A stretch of 64,000 bases of DNA from Pseudomonadota bacterium (GTDB taxonomy: Bacteria > Pseudomonadota > Gammaproteobacteria > Burkholderiales > Burkholderiaceae_B): assembly GCA_023388835.1 (NCBI GenBank), contig JAEWFK010000164.1:24968-88967 (forward strand), given 5' to 3'. The number at the start of each line of letters is the position of its first letter. Position 1 is the stretch's first letter. Positions 54,617 to 64,000 of the stretch are shown here, in pieces. The translations under genes and the position numbers were made by a program. The notes under the pieces are model-generated. The model saw only the letters and a program-made list of their open reading frames with translations, was not told the DNA's origin and did no database searches.

Positions 54617-56458
54617 CTACATGCGCAGCGAGAGGTTCACGAAGACATTCGAGCCCGGCGTCTGGTACCCGTAGGCGTTCGCGTAGTCCTTGTCGAACAC
54701 GTTGTTCCAGCGCAGTTGCACCGACGCGTTCGGGCTGAAGTCGTAGGCCGCCGTCAGGTTCAGGAGACTATGGCCGCCCAGCGTCGTGCGGTACGACGCA
54801 TACGTGACCGGATCAACGGCGGTGTCTTCGCGCTTGCCGGTGAATTGATACTCGGCGCCCAGCCTCAGGGCATCGAGGCGATGCTCCGCCGACAGCATGT
54901 ACTGTTGGCGTGCGCGCCGCAGCAGGCGCTCTCCGGTGCTGTCGTCGCGCGGACGCATGAAGTCAGCGCTCGCGCGCAGGGTCGTACGGCTCCATTCGTA
55001 CTCAGCAGTCAGCGTCGCTCCGCGTATCGTGGCGCGATCGACGTTCTCCATGCGGAAGGTGGCGTTGTCCCAGGCAAGCAGGTCGCGGATCTTGTTCTGG
55101 TAAACGGTGGCGCCAAAGCGCAAGCCCCCCTTGTCGTAGCGGACATGCGCCTCGATGTTGCGCGACTTTTCCGGCTCCAGATCGGGGTTTTCGGATCCTG
55201 GGTAATACAGATCGGAGAAGGTCGGAGCATGGAAGCCGGTGTTGCCGGCCACGCCGACAGTCCAGGCCTCGCTCAGGGCCAAGTCATAGCCCAGGCCGCC
55301 GGTGAGCTCGTTGCCATAGCTGCTGATGTTGTCGTTGCGCAGGCTGGCTTGAACGCTGTGGCGGCCGAAGCGGCCGGTGTAGACGGCGCCGACCGCGTTG
55401 GTGTTGCGTTGATTCACGTCCATGCCGGCGCTATGCAGCGGGCGTTCCTCGATGCGCTCGATATAGGCAGATACCTTGTGGTCGTCGCTCAACCGCAGGT
55501 TGTTCTGCCAGCTGTAGCTGCGCTGCAAGCTTGAGAATACGGTGCCCCAGGCGCGATCGTCGTACGCTTCCTTGCTCAGACCCAGGCGGACCACACTCTG
55601 CCACTTGGCGGTGATGTCGTTGGTGCTGGTGATCGAGTAGGCTTGCTGGCGTGTCAGTGCGTAGGCCGGATGAGTCCATTCGCCCGAGTCGTAGTCCCCG
55701 TTGATATAGCTGTTGTAGAAACTGACGCCAAGGTGCTGGCCGGCCGCCCATTGGTAGCCGAGCGAGCCAGCCAGCGTGTGTTGGCTGTACCCATCATCGT
55801 CGGAATGGTGGTTGTCGAATGCGGCTGCGGGCGTGGTGGTGCTGTAGCCGTCGCTTTCGGCCATGCTGGCTGTCAAGGCATAGTCCCAGCCCGCTGCGGC
55901 GCCGGAGAAGCCCGTGGCGGTCTTGACAGTGCTGTGCGTGCCGACGCCCAGGTCGGCCCAGGCTGAGAGCGGGCGGTCCGTCTCGCCCTTGCGGGTGATG
56001 ATGTTGACCACGCCGCCAATGGCATCCGACCCATAGAGGCTGCTGGCCGCGCCGCGCAGAATTTCAATGCGTTCGATGGCGGCCGGGTCCAGCGCTCCCC
56101 AGTTGGCTCCGCCCTGGATCGAGCCGTTGATGCGCATGCCATCAATCAGCACCAGAGTGTGGTTGGCATTGGCGCCGCGCAGCATGATGCCTGTGGGGGT
56201 CTGCCGCCCTCCGTTGTCGGTGATCTGTACACCAGGCTGACGGGACAGGATGTTGGCGATGCTGTCTGCGCCGGCGCGCTGCAGTTCGTCGCGGCCGACT
56301 ACCGTGATGTCACCCATGGCTTCTTCAAGAACCTGAGGGCTGCGGCTCGCTGTCACGATGACGTTGTCCAGCTGAGGGACGGCGGTCTGGGCAAAAAGGG
56401 AAAGGGGAGAAAGGAAGAAGGCGGCGGCGAGCGCGCGCCGCAGGGGATGCAGAGGCAT
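54617..56458 (-). CDS. btuB: TonB-dependent vitamin B12 outer-membrane receptor
   Basis: 613-residue TonB-dependent transporter. Signal peptide about 1-23 (LFAQTA). TonB-box region (NVIVTASR at about 32-39), plug domain (GDITVVGRDELQRAGADSIANILSRQPGVQITDNGG ... IMLRGANANHTLVLIDGMR ... IERIEILRGAASSLYGSDAIGG, in short pieces), then a beta-barrel of many amphipathic strands ending in a C-terminal aromatic-type strand NVFVNLSLRM. Regulated by the cobalamin riboswitch at 56560-56732, the best evidence for B12 as ligand. ATG at 56458. Confidence 0.93.
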   Translation of the reverse strand: MPLHPLRRALAAAFFLSPLSLFAQTAVPQLDNVIVTASRSPQVLEEAMGDITVVGRDELQRAGADSIANILSRQPGVQITDNGGRQTPTGIMLRGANANHTLVLIDGMRINGSIQGGANWGALDPAAIERIEILRGAASSLYGSDAIGGVVNIITRKGETDRPLSAWADLGVGTHSTVKTATGFSGAAAGWDYALTASMAESDGYSTTTPAAAFDNHHSDDDGYSQHTLAGSLGYQWAAGQHLGVSFYNSYINGDYDSGEWTHPAYALTRQQAYSITSTNDITAKWQSVVRLGLSKEAYDDRAWGTVFSSLQRSYSWQNNLRLSDDHKVSAYIERIEERPLHSAGMDVNQRNTNAVGAVYTGRFGRHSVQASLRNDNISSYGNELTGGLGYDLALSEAWTVGVAGNTGFHAPTFSDLYYPGSENPDLEPEKSRNIEAHVRYDKGGLRFGATVYQNKIRDLLAWDNATFRMENVDRATIRGATLTAEYEWSRTTLRASADFMRPRDDSTGERLLRRARQQYMLSAEHRLDALRLGAEYQFTGKREDTAVDPVTYASYRTTLGGHSLLNLTAAYDFSPNASVQLRWNNVFDKDYANAYGYQTPGSNVFVNLSLRM

Positions 56459-56559
56459 GGTGGTCCCTTGATGACGCGCGTCCCCGCACGTCGTTGAACG
56501 ATATATGCGCCCCTCGTGCCGGCCGCGGGGGCTGCGGTGCGGAAGGGGCGGACTCCAGG

Positions 56560-56732
56560 GGCGATCCAGGCCGGTATCGGGCTGGCTCGCGGCGCGGCAG
56601 GGCAGCGACGCGGGCACACCGTTGCGGGGGCAGCACATCTCGCCGTCTCGCAAGACGACGTCTGTTTCCCGTTTGACTTCCTCAAGGCAGGCCGGGCGCC
56701 GGGGGGGCGCGTGCTCTGCCGGGAAGCACCTT
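56560..56732 (-). ncRNA. Cobalamin (adenosylcobalamin/B12) riboswitch, leader of btuB
   Basis: Read on the minus strand from about 56730. The leader has GGTGC-type 5' stem, then TCAAACGGGAAACAGA, the core GTGCTGCCCCCGCAACGGTG (about 56640-56610) and the closing B12-box-like GAGCCAGCCCGATACCGGCC (about 56588-56569). These match the order and text of the cobalamin riboswitch consensus. About 100 bases separate it from the btuB ATG, room for an expression platform that hides the ribosome site or ends transcription. The gap 56459-56816 holds this element, two divergent promoters and no gene. Confidence 0.92.
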
Positions 56733-56746
56733 TTTCGACGGCAGCG

Positions 56747-56752
56747 AGTATA
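56747..56752 (-). promoter_or_regulatory. -10 element of the btuB riboswitch promoter
   Basis: TATACT on the minus strand, with a predicted start near 56740, just ahead of the riboswitch. No good -35 is visible. Confidence 0.45.
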
Positions 56753-56763
56753 GCACCGGCGCT

Positions 56764-56769
56764 TATAAT
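56764..56769 (+). promoter_or_regulatory. -10 element of the cobT-cobS-cobC promoter
   Basis: A perfect TATAAT on the plus strand, start predicted near 56776, leaving about 40 bases before the cobT ATG. The -35 region is poor. It lies face to face with the btuB promoter, 12 bp away. Confidence 0.5.
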
Positions 56770-56816
56770 GCCCGGCTCGTTCCGAGCCCTGTCGCCGGTC
56801 TGTTTTCCTCTTACCC

Positions 56817-57866
56817 ATGAATCTTCCCACGGTCCACGCTATCCATGATCCCGTCCTCGGCGCCGCCCTCGATGCATCCATCGACGGCAAAACCAAGCCG
56901 CGGGGCAGCCTGGGCCGGCTGGAGGCGCTGGCGCGGCGTATTGGGCTGATCCAGGGCGCGCTGCGACCTGAGATCAGACAGCCCTCTATATTGGTGTTTG
57001 CCGGCGATCATGGGATAGCCGAGGAAGGCGTGTCGGCGTACCCCCAGGATGTGACGTGGCAGATGGTGGAGAACTTCCTCTCTGGAGGCGCTGCGATCAA
57101 CGTGTTCGCGCGGCGCAACGGCATTGCCCTGCACATTGTGGACGCCGGTGTGAAGCGCGACTTTGGCGACCGCCCCGGCCTGGTGTCGCGCAAAGTACGC
57201 CCTGGGACGCGCAATTTCGCGCGTGAACCGGCCATGACGCCGGATGAATGCCGGCGCGCCATCGATGCGGGCATGGCGCTCGTGTCGGAACTGCCCGGCA
57301 ATGTGCTGGGCTTTGGCGAGATGGGCATCGCCAATACCAGTTCAGCGGCCGCCATCCTGCACCGACTGGGCGGGGTACCGCTGCCGGAGTGCGTGGGCGC
57401 GGGCACGGGGCTCAGCCCCGAAGGCGTGCGGCATAAAGAACTCGTGCTGGAGCGGGCCATGGCGCTGCATGCCCAAGCCGCCGAGCCGCTGGACGTGCTG
57501 GCCGCCTTCGGGGGATATGAAATCGCCATGATGGTTGGCGCCATGCTGCAGGGCGCGGCGGAGCGCCGTCTGCTGTTGATCGACGGCTTCATCGTGAGCA
57601 GCGCGCTCATGGTGGCGGCCGCGCTTCGACCCGCCATCCTGGATTACTGCGTGTTCGGCCATTGCTCCGGCGAGCGCGGCCATGCGCGTATGCTCGAAGT
57701 GCTGCGGGTACGGCCCTTGTTGGACCTGGGCATGAGGCTAGGGGAGGGCACGGGCTGCGCCCTGGCGCTGCCCTTGGTACATGCCGCGGCGGACTTCCTG
57801 CGCGACATGGCTTCTTTCGAGTCGGCCGGCGTGGATGACGGCTTGAACTCCGCCGGGGCCAAGTGA
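56817..57866 (+). CDS. cobT: Nicotinate-nucleotide--dimethylbenzimidazole phosphoribosyltransferase
   Basis: Activates the lower ligand base of cobalamin by making alpha-ribazole 5'-phosphate. Family marks: TKPRGSLGRLEALA, FAGDHGIAEEGVSAYP, GGAAINVFARRNG, GFGEMGIANTSSAAAI, and the C-terminal catalytic LGEGTGCALALPL (Glu310). Length is 349 residues (Salmonella 356). Its stop overlaps the cobS start (TGATG). Confidence 0.96.
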   Translation: MNLPTVHAIHDPVLGAALDASIDGKTKPRGSLGRLEALARRIGLIQGALRPEIRQPSILVFAGDHGIAEEGVSAYPQDVTWQMVENFLSGGAAINVFARRNGIALHIVDAGVKRDFGDRPGLVSRKVRPGTRNFAREPAMTPDECRRAIDAGMALVSELPGNVLGFGEMGIANTSSAAAILHRLGGVPLPECVGAGTGLSPEGVRHKELVLERAMALHAQAAEPLDVLAAFGGYEIAMMVGAMLQGAAERRLLLIDGFIVSSALMVAAALRPAILDYCVFGHCSGERGHARMLEVLRVRPLLDLGMRLGEGTGCALALPLVHAAADFLRDMASFESAGVDDGLNSAGAK

Positions 57867-58684
57867 TGAGCGGTGGCCCGTATGGCGACCGGCAAGCCGC
57901 TGTAATGCACCAGCTTCGCCTGTTCTTCATCGCGCTGCAGTTCTTCACGCGGGTGCGTATCCCGGGCTGGGTAGGGTTTGCGCCGGAATGGCTGAATCAT
58001 TGCACGCGGTATTACCCGCTGGTGGGCCTGCTGGTCGGCGTGGCAGGAGGCGCGGTGTACGCCGCGGCGTCCCAGATATGGCCCGCCGCCGTCGCGGTGC
58101 TGCTGTCCACGGCGGCGACTGTCTATCTGACCGGCGCCTTCCACGAAGACGGTTTTGCCGACGTCTGCGACGGCTTTGGCGGCGGACTGACGCGCGAGCG
58201 CGTCTTCGAGATCATGAAGGACTCTCGCATCGGGGCCTACGGCACAGTGGGCATCCTGCTCTTGCTGGCGGTGAAGTGCGCAACGCTGGCCGGTCTTCCG
58301 GATGCGCTGACAGTGGCGGGCGCGCTCGCGGCGGGACACACGCTGTCGCGCCTTTATTCGGCGGCCCTTATTTGGCGGCTCGACTATGCCAAGGAAGAAG
58401 GCAAGGCCAAGCCCCTCGGTCACCGCATGTCCGGCGGCGAGTTCTTGATCGCTGTGACGACGGGCGCTGCCGTCCTGCTGGGCGTGGGCCTTCTAGGTTG
58501 GCTTCCCTGGGGCGCTTTGCTGGGCGGCATGGTGTTAGGCGTGTTGGCGGCGATGTGGCTTGCCCGCGTGTTTGTGCGACGCGTGGGCGGCTACACGGGC
58601 GATTGCCTGGGCGCCGTGCAGCAATTGTCGGAAGCGGCTTTCTATCTGGGCGTGGCCGCCATGGCCGGCGGCAGCCCGGCTTAG
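57866..58684 (+). CDS. cobS: Adenosylcobinamide-GDP ribazoletransferase
   Basis: Integral membrane enzyme joining adenosylcobinamide-GDP and alpha-ribazole (phosphate). The conserved metal/phosphate motif is GAFHEDGFADVCDGFGGG (about residues 90-107), then RIGAYGTVGI. The other family marks are the N-terminal LRLFFIALQFFTRV and the C-terminal GGYTGDCLGA. Six to seven hydrophobic stretches. ATG at 57866 overlaps cobT; ATG at 57905 (MHQLRLF) is a good alternative start. 272 residues. Confidence 0.95.
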   Translation: MSGGPYGDRQAAVMHQLRLFFIALQFFTRVRIPGWVGFAPEWLNHCTRYYPLVGLLVGVAGGAVYAAASQIWPAAVAVLLSTAATVYLTGAFHEDGFADVCDGFGGGLTRERVFEIMKDSRIGAYGTVGILLLLAVKCATLAGLPDALTVAGALAAGHTLSRLYSAALIWRLDYAKEEGKAKPLGHRMSGGEFLIAVTTGAAVLLGVGLLGWLPWGALLGGMVLGVLAAMWLARVFVRRVGGYTGDCLGAVQQLSEAAFYLGVAAMAGGSPA

Positions 58685-58691
58685 CAGCGCC

Positions 58692-59249
58692 ATGCCTTTG
58701 TACTTGATACGCCACCCCCGTACCCTGGCGCCCGCAGACGTCTGCTATGGCAGCAGTGACGTAGCGGTCGCGCCTGAGACGCTCAAAGCCTGTCTGCGCG
58801 CCTTGCTGTCCGATCCCCGCCTGCCGCGCGGCCTTCCGATCCATTCCAGCCCGCTGAGACGCAGCCTCAGCCTGGCTCGCGCGCTGGCGCAACATTGGAG
58901 CCTGCCGGCACCTGTGGTTGACCCGCGTCTGGCGGAGATGCATTTCGGCGATTGGGAGCTGCGCCGCTGGGCCGACATTCCCCGGCAAGAAGTCGACGCA
59001 TGGGCCGCGGACATGGCCTGCCACCGGCCTGGCAATGGTGAAAGCGTGAGCCAGGCGGCGCAGCGTGTCGTGGCCTTCCGCAACGAGATGGCGGCGCGGG
59101 GCGGCGATGTCAGTGTGGTGTGCCATGCCGGCACGATTCGCCTGCTGCGAGCGGCTGCCGACGGGCATGCGCCGATCGAAAGGGTGGCCCATGCCGCGGC
59201 GCGCGACACCACTCCGATCGAGTACGGGGAGCTCGTCGTCCTGCCTTGA
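58692..59249 (+). CDS. cobC: Histidine phosphatase family protein, CobC-like alpha-ribazole phosphatase
   Basis: 185 residues. The catalytic segment is LIRHPRT (His8 as phosphoacceptor), a known variant of the RHG motif. IHSSPLRRSLSLARAL carries the second arginine pair, EMHFGDWE the acid, and VCHAGTIR the second histidine. Substrate alpha-ribazole 5'-phosphate is inferred from its place 7 bp after cobS. ATG at 58692. Confidence 0.88.
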   Translation: MPLYLIRHPRTLAPADVCYGSSDVAVAPETLKACLRALLSDPRLPRGLPIHSSPLRRSLSLARALAQHWSLPAPVVDPRLAEMHFGDWELRRWADIPRQEVDAWAADMACHRPGNGESVSQAAQRVVAFRNEMAARGGDVSVVCHAGTIRLLRAAADGHAPIERVAHAAARDTTPIEYGELVVLP

Positions 59250-59346
59250 AGCCCACGCGAAGTGGCGGCGTGGCGGCGTGTTTAGCGTTTCGGCGGGCGG
59301 GCATGGGGCGGGAGGGCATGCGGCTGTCTCTTGTTTGCGCCGACGA

Positions 59347-59352
59347 TACAAT
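59347..59352 (+). promoter_or_regulatory. Possible -10 element upstream of metH
   Basis: TACAAT, about 38 bases before the metH ATG at 59391, with no convincing -35. The 141-bp gap after cobC has no B12 riboswitch. Confidence 0.3.
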
Positions 59353-59390
59353 GAAGACTTTCCTTTATACGTCAACGTCCGGCGGCCAGA

Positions 59391-62300
59391 ATGTTCGGCG
59401 CCGGACCGCCTGCGGGTTTCCCTGTGAACTATCCAGCATTGCCTTATCCGATTTCTTCGTACACGCACGGCGCCGACTTTGTGCGGCTGCTTGCCGAGCG
59501 CATCCTGATCATGGACGGCGCCATGGGCACCATGATCCAACGGTACAAGCTGGCGGAAGGCGATTTTCGCGGTTCGCGCTTCGCCGAACATGTGCGCGAT
59601 GTGAAAGGCAACAACGAGCTGCTTTCGCTGGTGAAGCCGGACATCATCTCGGAAATCCACCGGCAGTATCTGGAAGCCGGCGCGGACGTCATCAGCACCA
59701 ATACCTTTGGCGCCACGGCAATTGCTCAGGCCGACTACGACCTGGCGGAAGTCGCCTATGAACTGAACGTGGAATCGGCGAAGCTGGCTCGCGCCGCGGC
59801 CGATGCCTTCAGCTCGTCCGAGCGCCCGCGTTTTGTGGCCGGCGCCTTGGGACCGCAGCCCCGCACGGCGTCCATTTCGCCGGACGTCAATGACCCGGGC
59901 GCGCGCAATGTCACCTTCGAAGCGCTGCGCGACGCCTATGCCGAACAATTGAACGGCTTGCTCGACGGCGGTATCGATCTGGTCCTGATCGAAACCATCT
60001 TCGATACCCTCAACGCCAAGGCGGCCATCTTCGCCGTGGAAACCGTCTTTGAAGAACGCGGAATCCGCCTGCCGGTCATGGTGTCCGGCACGGTGACCGA
60101 TGCCTCCGGCCGCATTCTTTCGGGACAGACGGTCGAGGCCTTCTGGAATTCCATGCGGCATGCCCGACCGGTGACCATCGGCCTGAACTGCGCGCTGGGC
60201 GCCGCCCTGATGCGCCCCTATATCGCCGAGCTGTCCAAGCTCTGCGATACGTGGATCTGCGTGTATCCCAATGCGGGCCTGCCCAACCCCATGGCCGAAA
60301 CGGGTTTCGACGAAGGCCCCGAGGAAACGTCGTCGCTGCTGGAAGAATTCGCCCGTTCCGGCCTGGTCAACGTGGCCGGAGGCTGCTGCGGCACCACGCC
60401 CGAGCACATCCGGGCCATCGCCGAAAAACTGGCCGACGTCGCCCCGCGCGTCGTGCCGGAAATCGCGGTCAAGACGCGTCTGTCCGGCCTGGAAGCGCTC
60501 AATATCGACGATGACACGCTCTTCGTGAACGTGGGTGAGCGCACCAACGTCACGGGCAGCAAGATGTTCCTTCGTTTGATACGCGAAGAGAAATACGAAG
60601 AAGCGCTGCAGGTCGCGCGTCAGCAGGTGGAGAACGGCGCGCAGATCATCGATATCAACATGGACGAGGCCATGCTGGATTCGGCCGCGTGCATGCGCCG
60701 CTTTTTGAACCTGATCGGTTCCGAGCCGGACATTTCCCGCGTGCCCATCATGATCGACAGTTCCAAATGGGAAGTGATCGAGCAAGGCTTGCGCTGCGTT
60801 CAAGGCAAGGCGGTGGTGAATTCCATCTCCATGAAGGAAGGCGAGGCCGCCTTCATCGAGCATGCCAAGCTGTGCCGCAAGTACGGCGCTGCGGCGGTGG
60901 TCATGGCCTTCGATGAACGCGGCCAGGCAGACAGCCTGGAGCGCCGCAAGGAAATCTGCGCGCGTGCCTACCGCATCCTGACCGAGGAAGTGGGATTCCC
61001 GCCGGAAGACATCATCTTCGACCCCAATGTGTTCGCCATTGCCACCGGCATCGAAGAGCACAATCACTATGCGGTGGATTTCATCGAAGCCACCGGCTGG
61101 ATCACGCAAAACCTGCCGCATGCGCGGGTGTCGGGCGGGATCTCCAACGTGAGCTTTTCCTTTCGCGGCAACGACGTCATGCGCGAAGCCATTCATGCGG
61201 TTTTCCTGTATTACGCCATCCAGCAGGGGTTGACCATGGGCATCGTCAATGCCGGCCAACTGGCTGTGTATGACGACCTGGACAAGACCTTGCGCGACAT
61301 GGTGGAAGACGTCGTGCTTGATCGTCCCGAACCGCTGGGCCGTACCGACGCGGCGGATGAGCGCACATCGACCGAGCGTCTGGTGGAGCTGGCCGAGACC
61401 ATCAAGGGCAGCGGCGTGCGCAAGGAAGAAGACCTGAGCTGGCGCAATGCTTCGGTGGAAGAACGCCTGACCCACGCGCTTGTCCATGGCATCACGAACT
61501 TCATCGTTGAGGACACCGAAGAGATCCGCCAGAAGATTGCGGACAAGGGCGGCCGGCCCATCGAGGTGATCGAAGGGCCATTGATGGACGGCATGAACGT
61601 GGTGGGCGACCTCTTTGGCGCCGGGAAGATGTTCCTGCCACAGGTGGTCAAGTCCGCCCGCGTCATGAAGCAGGCGGTTGCCCATCTGATTCCCTTCATT
61701 GAAGAGGAAAAGCGGCAGATTCAGGCGGCGGGCGGCGATGTCCGGCCCAAGGGCCGCATGGTGGTCGCGACCGTCAAGGGCGACGTGCACGATATCGGCA
61801 AAAATATCGTCACGGTCGTGCTGCAGTGCAATAACTTTGAAGTCGTCAACATGGGCGTGATGGTGCCGGCTTCTGAAATCCTGGCCAAGGCCAAGGAAGA
61901 GAACGCCGATATGGTGGGGCTGTCGGGCCTGATCACACCCAGCCTCGAAGAAATGGCCTATGTGGCCTCGGAGATGCAACGCGACGAATACTTCCGCGAG
62001 CGCAAGATGCCGCTGTTGATCGGCGGCGCGACCACCAGCAAGGTGCATACTGCGGTCAAGATCGCCCCCCAATACGAAGGCCCGGTGATCTATGTTCCGG
62101 ATGCGAGCCGGTCCGTCGGCGTGGCGACTTCCTTGATGTCCGATCAGTCTGAAGAATATCTGGAGAAGCTCGCCGGCGATTACGAAGTGGTGCGCAAACG
62201 TCACGCCAACCGGCAGCAAACGCCCCTGGTGAGCCTGGAAGCGGCCCGTGAACGCCGCCCCGCCATTGAATGGGCAGGCTATGCCGCGCCGCGGCCGAAA

Positions 62301-63197
62301 TACCTGGGCCGGCGTGAGTTCAAGAATTACGACCTGTCCGAGATCGCGAATTACATCGACTGGACGCCTTTCTTCCAGACCTGGAGCCTCTTTGGCCAGT
62401 ACCCCGCCATCCTGGAGGACAAGGTGGTGGGCGAGCAGGCGCGCAAGCTGTTCGCCGATGCGCAGGACATGCTGAAGAAGATCATCGCGGGTCGCTGGCT
62501 GACGGCAAGTGGCGTCGTGGCCTTCTACCCGGCCAATACGGTCAATCACGAAGATATCGAAATCTACACCGACGAGAGCCGCTCGGAAGTACTCTTCACC
62601 TGGCGCAACCTTCGCCAGCAGCAGGAAAAGCGCGAAGGTGTGGACTACAAGTCGCTGGCCGACTATATCGCTCCGAAAGAAAGCGGCGTGGCCGATTACA
62701 TCGGCATGTTCGCCGTCACGGGCGGGCTGGGCATCGAAGCACACGAAAAGCGCTTCCTGGACGAAGGCGATGACTATTCCTCCATCATGCTCAAGGCCCT
62801 GGGCGACCGCTTTGCGGAAGGCTTCGCTGAATGCCTGCATGCGCGGGTGCGGCGCGACCTCTGGGGCTATGTGGCCGACGAAGAGCTGGACAACGACGCG
62901 ATGATTGCCGAGAAGTACCAGGGCATCCGCCCGGCGCCCGGCTATCCCGCCTGTCCGGAGCACGTGGTCAAGGAAGACATGTTCCGCGTCATGATGCCGG
63001 AAGAAGTGGGCATGAAGCTGACGGACAGCTACGCCATGTATCCCGCCTCCAGTGTTTCCGGCTTCTACCTCAGCCACCCGAAGTCGCAGTATTTCAACGT
63101 GGGGAATATCGACGCGGACCAGCTGCAGGACTACATCCGGCGCAGCGGTCGCGATGAAGAAGACGTGCGCCGTTCGCTGGCGAGCGTCCTGCGCTGA
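59391..63197 (+). CDS. metH: Cobalamin-dependent methionine synthase
   Basis: Transfers the methyl group of methyltetrahydrofolate to homocysteine via cobalamin. All four modules are present in 1268 residues. Homocysteine domain about 30-350 with zinc ligands Cys267 (GLNCALG) and Cys332/Cys333 (GGCCGTT); pterin domain about 375-640 ([18 protein letters not shown]). Cap and B12 domain about 665-905 with lower-ligand His800 in GDVHDIGKN; activation domain about 920-1240 with SAM-binding [15 protein letters not shown] at 59391 is the upstream choice; GTG at 59424 is possible. Its position after cobTSC fits its demand for B12. Confidence 0.97.
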   Translation: MFGAGPPAGFPVNYPALPYPISSYTHGADFVRLLAERILIMDGAMGTMIQRYKLAEGDFRGSRFAEHVRDVKGNNELLSLVKPDIISEIHRQYLEAGADVISTNTFGATAIAQADYDLAEVAYELNVESAKLARAAADAFSSSERPRFVAGALGPQPRTASISPDVNDPGARNVTFEALRDAYAEQLNGLLDGGIDLVLIETIFDTLNAKAAIFAVETVFEERGIRLPVMVSGTVTDASGRILSGQTVEAFWNSMRHARPVTIGLNCALGAALMRPYIAELSKLCDTWICVYPNAGLPNPMAETGFDEGPEETSSLLEEFARSGLVNVAGGCCGTTPEHIRAIAEKLADVAPRVVPEIAVKTRLSGLEALNIDDDTLFVNVGERTNVTGSKMFLRLIREEKYEEALQVARQQVENGAQIIDINMDEAMLDSAACMRRFLNLIGSEPDISRVPIMIDSSKWEVIEQGLRCVQGKAVVNSISMKEGEAAFIEHAKLCRKYGAAAVVMAFDERGQADSLERRKEICARAYRILTEEVGFPPEDIIFDPNVFAIATGIEEHNHYAVDFIEATGWITQNLPHARVSGGISNVSFSFRGNDVMREAIHAVFLYYAIQQGLTMGIVNAGQLAVYDDLDKTLRDMVEDVVLDRPEPLGRTDAADERTSTERLVELAETIKGSGVRKEEDLSWRNASVEERLTHALVHGITNFIVEDTEEIRQKIADKGGRPIEVIEGPLMDGMNVVGDLFGAGKMFLPQVVKSARVMKQAVAHLIPFIEEEKRQIQAAGGDVRPKGRMVVATVKGDVHDIGKNIVTVVLQCNNFEVVNMGVMVPASEILAKAKEENADMVGLSGLITPSLEEMAYVASEMQRDEYFRERKMPLLIGGATTSKVHTAVKIAPQYEGPVIYVPDASRSVGVATSLMSDQSEEYLEKLAGDYEVVRKRHANRQQTPLVSLEAARERRPAIEWAGYAAPRPKYLGRREFKNYDLSEIANYIDWTPFFQTWSLFGQYPAILEDKVVGEQARKLFADAQDMLKKIIAGRWLTASGVVAFYPANTVNHEDIEIYTDESRSEVLFTWRNLRQQQEKREGVDYKSLADYIAPKESGVADYIGMFAVTGGLGIEAHEKRFLDEGDDYSSIMLKALGDRFAEGFAECLHARVRRDLWGYVADEELDNDAMIAEKYQGIRPAPGYPACPEHVVKEDMFRVMMPEEVGMKLTDSYAMYPASSVSGFYLSHPKSQYFNVGNIDADQLQDYIRRSGRDEEDVRRSLASVLR

Positions 63198-63271
63198 AGA
63201 AGGCCCCCAGAGTGGGCGCGGGTTCCTTCGATTCGTCCGGCACAGGCCCCGGCGCCCGTCCTGCAGAGGGC

Positions 63272-64000
63272 ATGGACACGCTGCGGCGCAAAGCGCTGGG
63301 AGACTTCCTGCGCAGCGCGCGGGCGCGGGTCCAGCCGGCGGCCGTTGGTCTCCCGGCAGGCCAGCGCAGGCGCACCCCCGGTCTGCGCCGGGAAGAAGTC
63401 GCGCAGTTGTGCGACATCAGCACCACCTGGTACACCTGGATAGAGCAGGGCCGCGAAGTCACCGTCTCTCCGGCCGTGCTGGCGCGGCTGGCGTCGGTGC
63501 TGCGCCTGCAGCGCGCCGAACGGCACTATCTTTTCGATCTCGCGGAATGCGCGGACCCGGAACAAGGCCGAGGCCATGGCGATGCGCTGCCTCCCGTGCT
63601 GGCCGACTGCGTGCACAGCATCACGGCCGCCGCCTACATCCTGGACCGCTGCTGGAACGTCATGTCGTGGAACGGGGCGTTTCTTCACCTGTTCGATGGC
63701 TGGCCCGCCCGCGACCCGCAGCCCAACCTGCTACGCTATATCTTCCTGGACCCGGCAGCCAGGTCGCTGGTCGTCGATTGGGATGAGCGCGCCAGCCGGG
63801 TGGTCGCCGAATTCAGAGCCGACGCCGGCCCGCATGCAGGCGACGCCGACGTTCGCGCAGTCATCCACGAGCTGCAGCAGCAAAGCCCCGTGTTCGCACA
63901 CTGGTGGACCCGCCATACCGTGGTAGACCGCGAAGGCGGCGTGCGCGACTTCCAGCATCCACGGGAAGGGCGGTTAAGCTGCCAGCAGATTACGTTTAGG
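63272..64000 (+). CDS. XRE-family regulator with MmyB-like domain, 3' end outside window
   Basis: The frame is open to the last base, giving at least 243 residues. N-terminal helix-turn-helix (about residues 5-75): LGDFLRSARARVQP, then PGLRREEVAQLCDISTTWYTWIEQGRE and the third helix LARLASVLRL. From about residue 95 the sequence resembles the MmyB ligand-binding domain (ILDRCWNVMSWNGAFLHLFDGWP, NLLRYIFLDP). ATG at 63272 is used. GTG at 63212, with AAGAAGG eight bases upstream and only 14 bp after metH, would add 20 residues and is a real alternative. Family members are repressors or activators of a neighbouring oxidoreductase; the target here is outside the window. Confidence 0.85.
   Translation, partial: MDTLRRKALGDFLRSARARVQPAAVGLPAGQRRRTPGLRREEVAQLCDISTTWYTWIEQGREVTVSPAVLARLASVLRLQRAERHYLFDLAECADPEQGRGHGDALPPVLADCVHSITAAAYILDRCWNVMSWNGAFLHLFDGWPARDPQPNLLRYIFLDPAARSLVVDWDERASRVVAEFRADAGPHAGDADVRAVIHELQQQSPVFAHWWTRHTVVDREGGVRDFQHPREGRLSCQQITFR

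Noticed and set aside
56459..56896. N-terminal extension of btuB
   Set aside because: The open frame covers the riboswitch and the antisense start of cobT; the signal peptide begins at 56458.
59250..59390. Second cobalamin riboswitch before metH
   Set aside because: No GCCCCCGCAAC core or B12-box text in this gap.
58368..63077. A 1569-residue open frame on the minus strand
   Set aside because: It is antisense to cobS, cobC and metH, is His/Gly/Asp-rich with no family likeness, and arises from high GC with third-position bias of metH.

Overview
The window reads as a chromosomal segment of a GC-rich, Gram-negative betaproteobacterium of the order Burkholderiales, most likely family Alcaligenaceae (Bordetella/Achromobacter relatives). 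The reasons are conserved gene neighbourhoods (rsmI/yraN/diaA/dolP; kdsD-kdsC-lptCAB-hpf-ptsN-hprK-rapZ; ubiE-tim44-ubiJ-ubiB; phoB-phoR) and peptide ABC and LysR catabolic clusters typical of the group. I do not name a species. Genes are tightly packed, and I saw no rRNA, tRNA, insertion sequence, prophage or CRISPR array.

Layout. 1-2574 (+): end of a NitT/TauT-type ABC importer plus a FAD-dependent amine oxidoreductase, followed by a 14-bp tandem repeat running into a long hairpin. 2710-6582 (-): yraN, diaA-like isomerase, dolP-like lipoprotein, TlpA-like thioredoxin, argB and a HAD phosphatase, with rsmI divergent. 7524-15772 (-): one long catabolic operon (AtuA-like protein and its small partner, a complete dipeptide-type ABC importer, an amidase), controlled from a compact divergent promoter shared with a LysR regulator (15938-16849, +). 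16903-24862 (-): rlpA, rapZ, hprK, ptsN, hpf, lptB, lptA, lptC, kdsC, kdsD, i.e. envelope biogenesis and PTS-type signalling. rpoN is absent from its usual place between lptB and hpf. ptsN has its own promoter and looks leaderless. 24935-33230: apt, a giant FAD/Fe-S oxidoreductase, a YqaA-type membrane protein, ilvA and a GCS2-family ligase.

33261-42708 is the most unusual region. It holds every element of an Rsb/Spo-type partner-switching circuit: a Cache-HAMP-PP2C phosphatase, an RsbW-like serine kinase and a STAS antagonist. These are interleaved with a periplasmic binding protein, an MFS protein carrying two extra N-terminal sensor-like domains, an NCS2 permease with a C-terminal domain resembling a degenerate GHKL ATPase, and alanine racemase. 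No sigma factor or other output is encoded there.

42832-44862 (-) is phoR-phoB, with a good Pho-box promoter in front of phoB. 44993-49765 (+) holds ubiE, a Tim44-like protein, ubiJ, ubiB and rfaE2. 49731-53471 (-) holds a TolC-like channel, a Pcm-like methyltransferase, thiD and thiG. 53644-63197 is a vitamin B12 module: btuF-like and btuB (-) behind a cobalamin riboswitch, and divergent cobT, cobS, cobC and then B12-dependent metH (+). The window ends inside an XRE/MmyB-type regulator. Uptake and lower-ligand assembly of B12 thus sit next to a main B12 consumer.
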